64,000 nt of DNA from Gaiellasilicea sp963765705 (GTDB lineage: Bacteria; Actinomycetota; Thermoleophilia; Gaiellales; Gaiellaceae): contig CAVXXJ010000006.1 of NCBI GenBank assembly GCA_963765705.1, forward strand, positions 1-64,000, given 5' to 3'. Position numbers and translations under genes: made by a program. The notes below the pieces were generated by a model that ran no database searches, was not told the DNA's origin, and saw only the letters and a list, made by a program, of their open reading frames with translations. Positions 36,474 through 43,918 of the stretch are shown here, piece by piece; the stretch's first letter is position 1, and every line of letters starts with the position of its first letter.

Positions 36474-36801
36474 GCAGAGCCCCGGGGTCGGCACCGCCGC
36501 GAAGCAGGTCGCCGAGCACGCGAGCACGCTCGCGAAGCTCGGGCTCGAGCTCGCCCGCCTCGAGGCGAAGCGCAAGGTGGGAGCGATCGGCATGCTGGTC
36601 GGCGCCGCCGTCGTCGCCGTCTACGGCCTCGGCTTCCTGCTGGCGACGATCGCCGTGGCGCTCGCCACCGTGGTCGACGCGTGGCTCGCAGTCCTGCTCG
36701 TCACGCTCGGCCTCTTCGCGATCGCCGGCATCCTGGTCGCGCTCGCGCTTGCGCGGTTCAAGAGCGGCGGCACTACGGGGAGCGACAATGGCCACGGCTA
36801 G
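36454..36801 (+). CDS. phage holin family protein (actinobacterial holin-X/DUF1469-like)
   Basis: This 115-residue protein has a coiled-coil-like N-terminus (KQVAEHASTLAKLGLELARLEAKRK) followed by two hydrophobic helices (about residues 44-68 and 72-100). The layout matches the putative actinobacterial holin-X family, which usually lies beside DUF3618 proteins in chromosomes and is not viral. ATG 36454 has a GGAGAGG ribosome binding site. Role unknown; membrane organisation is a guess. Confidence 0.8.
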   Translation: MPTRAAEQSPGVGTAAKQVAEHASTLAKLGLELARLEAKRKVGAIGMLVGAAVVAVYGLGFLLATIAVALATVVDAWLAVLLVTLGLFAIAGILVALALARFKSGGTTGSDNGHG

Positions 36802-37036
36802 CAGCAACGGCCGGTCGCCGGAGATCGTGCGCCGCGAGATCGAGCGCGAGCGCCGGGACCTCGAGGCGGCCATGGAGCAGTTGAAGGACGGGCTCGGGGA
36901 CGTGACCGACGTCACCGCCAAGCTCCGTGGCAAGTTGCCCGTCGTCGCCGCCGGTGCGCTCGGCGCAGGCTTCTTCCTCGCCGGCGGGATCGGCGCGACG
37001 ATGCGCCTACTCGCCCGCAAGGGCCGCGAGCGCTGA
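36788..37036 (+). CDS. DUF3618 family protein
   Basis: This 82-residue protein begins with the DUF3618 signature RSPEIVRREIERERRDLEAAMEQL, a charged helix, and has a short hydrophobic segment near the C-terminus (LPVVAAGALGAGFFLAGGIGA). It pairs with the holin-like protein, as is common in actinobacteria. ATG 36788 follows a GGGGAG ribosome binding site and overlaps the previous gene by 14 nt. Confidence 0.8.
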   Translation: MATASSNGRSPEIVRREIERERRDLEAAMEQLKDGLGDVTDVTAKLRGKLPVVAAGALGAGFFLAGGIGATMRLLARKGRER

Positions 37037-37092
37037 GCGCCGGCGTCGGACAGACGCCGTCCAGCCCCTGGCGGCTCTCGGCCCGCGAGTGG

Positions 37093-37950
37093 ATGAGCGT
37101 CCTCAAGCGGTCGTTCAAGTCGTTCCTGGCCGACGACGCCATGGGCCTGTCCGCCCAGGTGGCGTTCAGCTCGCTGCTCGCGTTCTTTCCGGCGATGGTC
37201 TTCCTCGTCGGCCTGCTCGACCTGATCGGAGCCTACGAGACGCTGCAGGAGTTTCTGGCGCCGGTCGCGCCGGGCGATGTCCTGAAGACGATCGACACGC
37301 TCCAGCAGGAGACGTCGAAGGGCACGTCGGTCGTCGCGTTCGTCGTCGGTGCAGCCGGAGCCACCTGGGCCGCCAGCGGCGCCATGAATGCGGTGATCAA
37401 GGCGGTCAACCGCGCGTACGACCGGGTCGAGACGCGGGCGTTCTGGAAGACGCGGATCATCGCAATCGTGCTCGTCGCGCTGACCGGGCTCGTCCTGGCC
37501 GGCCTGCTGCTGCTGATCGTGTTCGGCGGCCCTCTCGGCACGGCGATCGCCGACAAGGCCCGTCTCGGCGGCGCCTTCGAGCTTCTCTGGGCGGTGCTGC
37601 GCTGGCCGATCGCGTTCGTCGCGATCCTCCTCTTCTTCGCGCTCGTCTACTACCTGGCGCCGAACGTCGACGTCCGGAGCTGGGTGTGGCTCACGCCCGG
37701 GTCGCTCGTCGGGGCCGTCTCGTGGCTCGTGCTCTCAGGGCTCTTCGCCCTCTACACGAGCTTCTCGGACACGTACTCGAAGACGTACGGCGCGCTTGCG
37801 AGCGGGATCGTCCTGCTGCTCTGGCTCAACTACTCCGCGTTCGCGCTCCTCTTCGGCGCCGAGCTGAACTCGGAGCTCGAACGGCAGGCCGAGATTCGCG
37901 CCGCCGGCGGTGAGGACGCCGGACTCGTCAAGCCGAGCCGACGAGGCTAG
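37093..37950 (+). CDS. YihY/BrkB family inner membrane protein
   Basis: This 285-residue protein has six hydrophobic helices and the YihY/BrkB signatures: VAFSSLLAFFPAMVFLVGLL early, AAGATWAASGAMNAVIKAVNRAYD, RWPIAFVAILLFFALVYYLAPN and the end SYSKTYG-like YSKTYGALASGIVLLLWLNYSAFALLFGAELN region. Function is unresolved (not RNase BN). ATG 37093 is annotated, but the frame continues upstream to CTG 37033, overlapping the DUF3618 stop (CTGA) and adding a family-like PWRLSAREW segment. The stop shares CTAG with the cupredoxin gene. Confidence 0.88.
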   Translation: MSVLKRSFKSFLADDAMGLSAQVAFSSLLAFFPAMVFLVGLLDLIGAYETLQEFLAPVAPGDVLKTIDTLQQETSKGTSVVAFVVGAAGATWAASGAMNAVIKAVNRAYDRVETRAFWKTRIIAIVLVALTGLVLAGLLLLIVFGGPLGTAIADKARLGGAFELLWAVLRWPIAFVAILLFFALVYYLAPNVDVRSWVWLTPGSLVGAVSWLVLSGLFALYTSFSDTYSKTYGALASGIVLLLWLNYSAFALLFGAELNSELERQAEIRAAGGEDAGLVKPSRRG

Positions 37951-38639
37951 GTGACCTTGATCGAGCCCTTGACGTTCTTGGGGCTCCGATCGGAGAAGAA
38001 GCGGAGCGTCCCGGCGGAGAGCTTCACCTTCCACGTGACCGTGCCGAGGGCGGCGAGCCCGGACTTGCGGTTGACGCCCTTGCCGAGCAGGTGGGCGTTG
38101 TGCACCTTCGAGCGGTCGCGGACGACGACGCTGTAGCTGCCGGCCTTGAGCCCGCGCAGCGCCTTGCCGGCCGCGTTGCGGAGCGTGATCGTCGCCGTCG
38201 GTCCGACCGTGAGCAGGAGCTTCTTGACCGTCGGAGCGGGCGGTGGTGGGGGCGGAGGCGGCGGTGGCGGCGGGTTGCCGGCGACGAACGAGCCCTTCAT
38301 CGTCGTCGAGTGGGGATCGCACACGAACTGATAGCGGCCCTCGACCAGCGTCACGGTCCAGGTGACATTCGCGGTCTCCTCCACCTGCGTGAACCGGTCG
38401 ACGCCGGGGCCGGAGAGATGGAAGTTGTGCTCGACGTCCTTGTCGCTGACGACGACGTCGTAGACGCCGGGGTCGACCTTCGTGACGATCGAACCGTCCG
38501 GATGGGCCAGGCGGATGAAGAAGCTGGGGCCGACCGTGGCGATCAGCTCCGGGTTCGCGGCGACGGACGGCGTCCCGGCGGGGGCGAGCACGAATGCCGC
38601 GGCGGCGACGAGAGCGACGAGACCCCTGAGACGCATCAC
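37947..38639 (-). CDS. secreted two-domain cupredoxin-like protein
   Basis: This 230-residue protein has a signal peptide (about 1-28), a first cupredoxin domain (about 30-120), a twelve-proline linker (about 123-134), and a second domain with the same strand pattern (about 138-230). Domain one has a plausible type 1 copper site: His71 or His74, Cys107, His110 and Met114. Domain two keeps HNAH but replaces the Cys/His/Met loop by SDRSPKNV, so it cannot bind copper that way. It is probably an exported electron carrier or copper-binding protein. ATG 38639 or 38636 may be used. Confidence 0.8.
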   Translation of the reverse strand: MMRLRGLVALVAAAAFVLAPAGTPSVAANPELIATVGPSFFIRLAHPDGSIVTKVDPGVYDVVVSDKDVEHNFHLSGPGVDRFTQVEETANVTWTVTLVEGRYQFVCDPHSTTMKGSFVAGNPPPPPPPPPPPPAPTVKKLLLTVGPTATITLRNAAGKALRGLKAGSYSVVVRDRSKVHNAHLLGKGVNRKSGLAALGTVTWKVKLSAGTLRFFSDRSPKNVKGSIKVT

Positions 38640-38675
38640 CTCGATTTACGGGCGGCCGGTGGGATCGGATTGCGG

Positions 38676-40964
38676 CTAAGCGCGCAGCTCTGCGTCGAAG
38701 CGCTCCGCCAGAGCGGCGACGATCTGCTCGCGCAGCCGCCCAGCGTCCTCGTCCGACAGCGTGCGCTCCGGCGACTGGAACGCGACCGCGAGCGCGATCG
38801 ACTTCCTCCCGGGGCCGATCTGCTCGCCCCGGTAGACGTCGAAGACGCGCACGTCGCGAAGCTCCGGCCCTGCCGCCTCACGGGCGGCCGCCACGAGGTC
38901 GCCTGCGGCAACAGCCTCGGCCACGACGAAGGCGAGATCCTGCTTGACCGCCGGGAAGGTGACCACGTCCTCGTACTGGATCGCATCGCGCGACGCGGCG
39001 AGCAACGCCTCGAGGTCGAGCTCGAAGACGCCCCAGGCTCCCTCGAGAGCAGTCGGGTGGAGCTCGCCGAGCCAGCCCTCGCCGACGCGGGCCGCACGGC
39101 CGGGATAGAGAGACGGCCGAGCCTCACGCTCGATGTGCAGCTCCAGCTTGAGCGCTCCGTAGAGCGACTCGATGACGCCCTTGACCGCCGCGAAACCACC
39201 CTCGACGATGCCGCCGACGTGGAGCTGCTCCTCGGGTAGGTCATCGCCGCGCGCCAGGTAGACACGGGCGATCTCGAACAGGCCGATCCGCTCGTTGCCG
39301 ACCGACACGTTCCGCGCGGCGGCGTCGACGAGGCCGTGCAGGAGCGTCTGCCGGAGGACAGCCTGGTCGCCCATCGGGTCGGGCAGCGCCAGGCCGTCGG
39401 GCTCGGCGGCGGCGGGCACGAGTGACGGGCTGTAGATCTCGGCCAGACCGAGCCCTGCGAGCACGTCCTCGACCCGGCGGCGCAACCGCTGTAGCGGCGT
39501 CAGCGAACCGAACATCTCGCGGCGCACGGGCAGCGTGAACGGGACGAAGTCCATCCGGACCCGGGCGACCTCCTCGATCAGGTCGACCTCACGGGTCACG
39601 TCGCGGCTCCGCCAGGTCGGCACCGTCACGTTCCAGCCGTCGTCGACCTCGAAGCCGAAGCTGTCGAGGATCCTGCGCTGCTCGTCCGGTGGCGTCTCGA
39701 GCCCGATCAACTCGTCCGCGCGAGCCGGCCGGAACGCGACCACGGGACGGGCCGGCAGCTCTCCGTGGACGTCGGTGTCGCCCAGCCAGCGGGCGTCGGC
39801 GAGCTCGACGAGGAGCTGCGTGGCGAACGACGCGGCCTGCGGCGCGAGATACGGGTCGACGCCCTTCTCCCAGCGATTCGAGCCCTCGGTGCGCAGCTTC
39901 AGCCGCTCCGAGCTCCGCAGCAGCCCGAACGGCTCGAAGTTGGCCGCCTCGAGCAGGATCTCGGTGGTCGAGTCCGTGACCTCCGTCTCCTCGCCGCCCA
40001 TGATTCCCGCGAGCGCGATCGCGCGCTCCGCGTCGGCGATCACGAGGTCACGCTCGTCGAGCTCGCGGTCGACGCCGTCGAGGGTCCGAAGCTTCTCCCC
40101 GCGCGCCGCCCGCCGGACGACGATCCGGTCGCCGGCGAGCGAGCTGCGGTCGAAGGCATGCAGCGGGTTGCCGAGCGCGAGCATGACGTAGTTCGTGATG
40201 TCGACCACGTTCGAGATCGGGCGCATGCCGGCCCCCGTGAGCCGCGCGCGAAGCCAGGGCGGCGAGGGTCCGAGCCGGACGTCACCGAAGGTGCGCGCCA
40301 CATAGCGCGGACAGCCTTCGAGGTCGTCGATGCGGACATCGATGCTCTCCGTGCCGCGCGGCTCCGGATCGGTGCCCGGAGGCGGCGCGAGCTCGAGCCC
40401 GAAGAGCGCAGCCACCTCTCGTGCGACGCCGTAGACGCACAGCAGGTCGACGCGGTTTCCCGTCGGCTCGACGTCCAGGATCAGGTCGGCGAGCGGAAGC
40501 ACGTCGGCAAGCGGTGTCCCAGGCTCGGTCTCGGGCAGGACCATGATCCCGGCGTGGTCGGCGCCGAGCTCGAGCTCGCGCTCGGACAGGATCATCCCCC
40601 TCGAGACCTCGCCGCGCAGCTTTGCCTCCCCGAGTGGTTCATCGACGCCCGGGAGCCTCGCGCCCGGGAGAGCGACCGCGACGGTGGCGCCGGCGCCGAA
40701 GTTCCAGGCGCCGCAGACGATCTGCCTCGGCGAGCCCTCCCCCACGTCGACCTGGCAGAGCTGGAGCCGGTCCGCGTTCGGGTGCTTGCCCGCCTCGAGC
40801 ACCTTGCCGACGAGGAAGAGACCGTGATTGCCGTTCTCGTCGGCCGGACCGCGCGGCTCGATCGTGTTCACCTCGGCTGCGCTGATGCTCAGCCGGTCGG
40901 CCAGCTCGGCGACGGGCATCGGCAGCGGGACGTAGTCCGCAAGCCAGGAGACGGGGACTTTCAT
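38676..40964 (-). CDS. pheT: phenylalanine-tRNA ligase beta subunit
   Basis: PheT (762 residues) has the N-terminal EMAP/OB tRNA-binding domain (about 40-150), B3/4 editing domain, B5 domain and the C-terminal ferredoxin-fold anticodon-binding domain (FPAVKQDLAFVV; RTLSDEDAGRLREQIV). It joins PheS in an alpha2-beta2 synthetase. ATG 40964 overlaps the pheS stop as TGATG. A longer open frame through pheS is a shadow. Length is slightly below the roughly 800 usual. Confidence 0.95.
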   Translation of the reverse strand: MKVPVSWLADYVPLPMPVAELADRLSISAAEVNTIEPRGPADENGNHGLFLVGKVLEAGKHPNADRLQLCQVDVGEGSPRQIVCGAWNFGAGATVAVALPGARLPGVDEPLGEAKLRGEVSRGMILSERELELGADHAGIMVLPETEPGTPLADVLPLADLILDVEPTGNRVDLLCVYGVAREVAALFGLELAPPPGTDPEPRGTESIDVRIDDLEGCPRYVARTFGDVRLGPSPPWLRARLTGAGMRPISNVVDITNYVMLALGNPLHAFDRSSLAGDRIVVRRAARGEKLRTLDGVDRELDERDLVIADAERAIALAGIMGGEETEVTDSTTEILLEAANFEPFGLLRSSERLKLRTEGSNRWEKGVDPYLAPQAASFATQLLVELADARWLGDTDVHGELPARPVVAFRPARADELIGLETPPDEQRRILDSFGFEVDDGWNVTVPTWRSRDVTREVDLIEEVARVRMDFVPFTLPVRREMFGSLTPLQRLRRRVEDVLAGLGLAEIYSPSLVPAAAEPDGLALPDPMGDQAVLRQTLLHGLVDAAARNVSVGNERIGLFEIARVYLARGDDLPEEQLHVGGIVEGGFAAVKGVIESLYGALKLELHIEREARPSLYPGRAARVGEGWLGELHPTALEGAWGVFELDLEALLAASRDAIQYEDVVTFPAVKQDLAFVVAEAVAAGDLVAAAREAAGPELRDVRVFDVYRGEQIGPGRKSIALAVAFQSPERTLSDEDAGRLREQIVAALAERFDAELRA

Positions 40965-41947
40965 CAGAACTGCCTCAGGACGCGGAGATCGTTCTCCCAG
41001 AAGGGGCGCAGGCCGGGAACCGCGTGGCGGAGCTGGGCGGTCCGCTCGAGGCCCATCCCGAACGCGAAGCCCGTCCACTCCTCGGGGTCGTAGCCGACGT
41101 TCTCGAAGACCGCCGGGTCGACCATGCCCGAGCCACCCATCTCGATCCAGCCGGAGTGCTTGCACACCCGGCAGCCCTCGCCGCCGCAGATCGGGCACGA
41201 GACGTCTGGCTCCATCGAGGGCTCGGTGAACGGGAAGTAGTGCGTGCGGAAGCGGACGCGGCGCTCGGCTCCGTAGAGCGCGCGCATCACGTGCAGGAGC
41301 GTCCCACGCAGATCCGCAAGCGTCAGGCCGCGGTCGACCGCGAGCCCTTCGAACTGGTGGAAGATCGTGAAGTGCGTCGCGTCGATCGTGTCGCGCCGGT
41401 AGACGCGGCCGATCGAGACCATGTAGATCGGGGGCTCGCGCTCTTGCATGATGTGGATCTGCGAGGGCGAGGTCTCCGTGCGCAACAAGCGCTCGCCGTC
41501 GAAGAAGAAGGTGTCGCGCTCGGAGCGCGTCGGATGCCATTCCGGGAACGCGAGCTTGTCGAAGTTGAACTCGACCGTCTCGACCTCGCGGTCGTCCCGC
41601 ACCTCGTAGCCGAGGCCGAGGAAGGCGTCCTCGACGGTTCGCCGGACCTGCGTGATCAGGTGGAGCTGGCCGACGGGCGGCGCCTCGCCCGGGAGGGTCA
41701 CGTCGAAGTCGACGTCCTCGACCACGTCCGCGGCGAGCTCGCGCTCGCGCTGCTCGAAGGCCTCCTCGATCGCTGCGCGCGCAGTGTTGAGCGCCATCCC
41801 CGACTCGCGGTCGCGCACCTCGCGCAGCGCCAGCTTGAGCGCGCTCTTGCGGCCGAGGTAGCGGACGCGCAACTCCTCCAGCGCGTCGCCGTCCACGGCC
41901 GCTGCGATCGCGGTCCGTGCTTCGCTCTCGAGCGCCGTGGCGTCCAT
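40964..41947 (-). CDS. pheS: phenylalanine-tRNA ligase alpha subunit
   Basis: PheS (327 residues) has an N-terminal coiled coil and the class II catalytic core with motif 1, motif 2 (TSPSQIHIM; FHQFEGLAVDRG) and motif 3 (GFAFGMGLERTAQL). A CPIC...CRVC stretch sits near the C-terminus, a zinc-like feature seen in some bacterial PheS. ATG 41947 has a TATCGT box 6 nt upstream. That box overlaps the -10 box of the divergent methyltransferase gene. Confidence 0.96.
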   Translation of the reverse strand: MDATALESEARTAIAAAVDGDALEELRVRYLGRKSALKLALREVRDRESGMALNTARAAIEEAFEQRERELAADVVEDVDFDVTLPGEAPPVGQLHLITQVRRTVEDAFLGLGYEVRDDREVETVEFNFDKLAFPEWHPTRSERDTFFFDGERLLRTETSPSQIHIMQEREPPIYMVSIGRVYRRDTIDATHFTIFHQFEGLAVDRGLTLADLRGTLLHVMRALYGAERRVRFRTHYFPFTEPSMEPDVSCPICGGEGCRVCKHSGWIEMGGSGMVDPAVFENVGYDPEEWTGFAFGMGLERTAQLRHAVPGLRPFWENDLRVLRQF

Positions 41948-41953
41948 CGCGCG

Positions 41954-41959
41954 ACGATA
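41954..41959 (-). promoter_or_regulatory. leaderless -10 box TATCGT for pheST
   Basis: TATCGT (minus strand) ends 6 nt before ATG 41947. Confidence 0.55.
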
Positions 41960-41963
41960 GCAT
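41958..41963 (+). promoter_or_regulatory. leaderless -10 box TAGCAT
   Basis: TAGCAT ends 7 nt before TTG 41971 and shares two bases with the divergent pheS box, so the promoters may exclude each other. Confidence 0.5.
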
Positions 41964-41970
41964 CGGTTTC

Positions 41971-42660
41971 TTGAGCGCCTACGACGCCTTTGCTCCGATT
42001 TACGACTGCTGGTTCCCGGACGTGACCGAGGACGTCCCCTTCTACGTCGAGCTCGCGCGCGAGAGCGAAGGCCCGCTCGTCGAGCTCGCGGTCGGCACCG
42101 GGCGCGTCGCGATCCCGGTCGCCCGGGAGACGGGCCGGCACGTGCTCGGCATCGACTCGTCGCCGGCGATGCTCGCGGAGGCCGAGAGGCGCGCGCAAGC
42201 GGCCGGGGTCGATCTGGAGCTGCGCGAGGGCGACATGCGCGACCTCGAGCTGGACGAGCCGGCCGGGCTCGTGTACTGCCCCGCCCGCTCGCTGGGCCAC
42301 TTGCCGACCTGGTCCGACCGGCGGCGCGTCTTCGAGCGGGTCCACGCCGCGCTGCGGCCAGGCGGGCGCTTCGCGTGGAACTTCTTCGTCTTCGACCCGC
42401 GCATCGCGGCCCGCAACGACGGCGAGTGGGCCGAGCAGAACGGCATTCGGCACCGGATCGACCACGCGAAGCACGACAACCGGATCGACATCACGCTCGA
42501 GAGCGGCGACACGATCTCCCTCTGGTGGCTGAACCGGTCCGAATGGGAAGGCCTGATCGACGTCGCCGGCTTCGAGGTCGAGACTCTCTACGGCGGCTTC
42601 GCCCGCGAGCCCTTCGACGAAACCGCGAACGAGTTCGTCTGGGTTGTCCGCAAGCCCTAG
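41971..42660 (+). CDS. class I SAM-dependent methyltransferase (copy 1)
   Basis: This 229-residue protein is a Rossmann-fold methyltransferase with motif I VELAVGTGRVAIPVA, motif II LGIDSSPAMLAEA and post-motif GDMRDLEL. It shows the YDAFAPIYD opening of the family. TTG 41971 is chosen from a -10 box 7 nt upstream; an upstream frame overlaps pheS. The substrate is unknown. It overlaps a paralogue by 17 nt, so the two arose by tandem duplication. Confidence 0.85.
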   Translation: MSAYDAFAPIYDCWFPDVTEDVPFYVELARESEGPLVELAVGTGRVAIPVARETGRHVLGIDSSPAMLAEAERRAQAAGVDLELREGDMRDLELDEPAGLVYCPARSLGHLPTWSDRRRVFERVHAALRPGGRFAWNFFVFDPRIAARNDGEWAEQNGIRHRIDHAKHDNRIDITLESGDTISLWWLNRSEWEGLIDVAGFEVETLYGGFAREPFDETANEFVWVVRKP

Positions 42661-43360
42661 TCCTTACGATGCGATTGCCCGGGTCTACGACCCGTGGAGC
42701 GCCAGCGTCACCGAGGACGTGGAGTTCTACGTCGAGGAGGCGCGGGCTTCGGGCGGGCCGGTGGTGGAGCTCGCGTGCGGGACCGGCCGGATCTCCGTGC
42801 CGGTGGCGAAGGCCGGCATCCGCGTGATCGGCGTCGATGCGTCGGCCGGGATGCTCGCGGTCGCGCGGGACTTCGCCACGGCGGCAGGCGTCGAGGAACG
42901 CCTCGACCTGCGGCTGGGCGACATGCGCGAGCCGCCGGTGGAGGAGCGTGTCCCGCTCGTTCTCATCCCATTCCGCTCGCTCCTGCACATGACGACCGAG
43001 CCCGACCGGCTGCGCGCGCTGGCTGCTGCGAACGAGCTGCTCCTCCCTGGCGGCCGGCTGGTGTTCGACGTCTTCGCGCCCAGCAGCGAGGACGTCGAGG
43101 ACACCCACGGCCGCTGGCTCGAGCGCGAGCCCGGGATCTTCGAGCGCGCCGACTGGGACGAGGGCGAACGCACGCTGACGCTGTCGGTCCGGCGTGGCGA
43201 GGAGGCGTCGACGATGCACCTCGCGTGGCTCTCGCCGCTCGAGTGGCGGCAGCTGCTCGACCGGGCGGGCTTCGAAGTGGACGCGGAATGGGGCTGGTTC
43301 GACCGCCGACCGTATGCGGGCGGAGAGGACGTCGTGTTCGCCGCAACCCGGCGCAGTTAG
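42644..43360 (+). CDS. class I SAM-dependent methyltransferase (copy 2)
   Basis: This 238-residue paralogue shares the layout of the preceding gene: YDAIARVYDPW opening, motif I VELACGTGRISVPVA, IGVDASAGMLAVA, GDMREPP, and a W-rich C-terminus (WGWFDRRPYAGGEDVVF). TTG 42644 lies inside the end of copy 1. The two enzymes are translationally coupled and may form a heterodimer or act on related small molecules. Confidence 0.85.
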   Translation: MSASPSPYDAIARVYDPWSASVTEDVEFYVEEARASGGPVVELACGTGRISVPVAKAGIRVIGVDASAGMLAVARDFATAAGVEERLDLRLGDMREPPVEERVPLVLIPFRSLLHMTTEPDRLRALAAANELLLPGGRLVFDVFAPSSEDVEDTHGRWLEREPGIFERADWDEGERTLTLSVRRGEEASTMHLAWLSPLEWRQLLDRAGFEVDAEWGWFDRRPYAGGEDVVFAATRRS

Positions 43361-43363
43361 GGT
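43358..43363 (+). promoter_or_regulatory. leaderless -10 box TAGGGT for lemA
   Basis: TAGGGT ends 6 nt before ATG 43370 and overlaps the preceding stop codon. Confidence 0.55.
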
Positions 43364-43369
43364 ACGGAC

Positions 43370-43918
43370 ATGCTGCTCTGGATCATCCTCGGCGTCATCG
43401 CGCTGCTCGTCGTCGCGCTGGTGCTGCTCTACAACCGACTCGTCACCCTCCGCAACCGGGTCGAGAACGCGTGGGCGCAGGTCGACGTCCAGCTCAAGCG
43501 CCGCTACGACCTGATTCCGAACCTCGTCGAGACGGTCAAGGGCTACGCCGCGCACGAGCGGGAGACGTTCGAAGCCGTGACAGCTGCGCGCACACGCGCG
43601 GCGGCCGCGCAGGGCCCGGCGGAGCAGGGCGCCGCGGAGGGCATCCTCGGCCAGGCGCTCGGCCGCCTCTTCGCGGTCGCCGAGGCCTACCCCGAGCTCC
43701 AGGCGGACGAGAACTTCCGGCAGCTCCAGGAGGAGCTCGCGCAGACCGAGAACCGGATCGCCGTCTCGCGCCAGGTCTACAACGACACCGTGCTGACCTA
43801 CAACACCGCCATCCAGACCGTGCCGGGCGTGTTCTTTGCGGGCCCGTTCGGCTTCACGAAGAAGGAGTTCTTCGAGGTGGAGGGCGAAGCCCGGGAGGCG
43901 CCACGCGTCGCGTTCTAG
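43370..43918 (+). CDS. lemA: LemA family protein
   Basis: This 182-residue protein has an N-terminal membrane helix (WIILGVIALLVVALVLLYNRLV) then the LemA alpha-helical bundle (NRVENAWAQVDVQLKRRYDLIPNLVETVKGYAAHE, ENRIAVSRQVYNDTVLTYN, GPFGFTKKEFFEVE). It is full length. LemA proteins accompany DUF2207 membrane proteins; their molecular role is not established. ATG 43370 is leaderless. Confidence 0.93.
   Translation: MLLWIILGVIALLVVALVLLYNRLVTLRNRVENAWAQVDVQLKRRYDLIPNLVETVKGYAAHERETFEAVTAARTRAAAAQGPAEQGAAEGILGQALGRLFAVAEAYPELQADENFRQLQEELAQTENRIAVSRQVYNDTVLTYNTAIQTVPGVFFAGPFGFTKKEFFEVEGEAREAPRVAF

Noticed and set aside
36454..36801. Prophage remnant because of the holin-like gene
   Set aside because: No other phage gene is nearby and this family, paired with DUF3618, is common in ordinary actinobacterial chromosomes.
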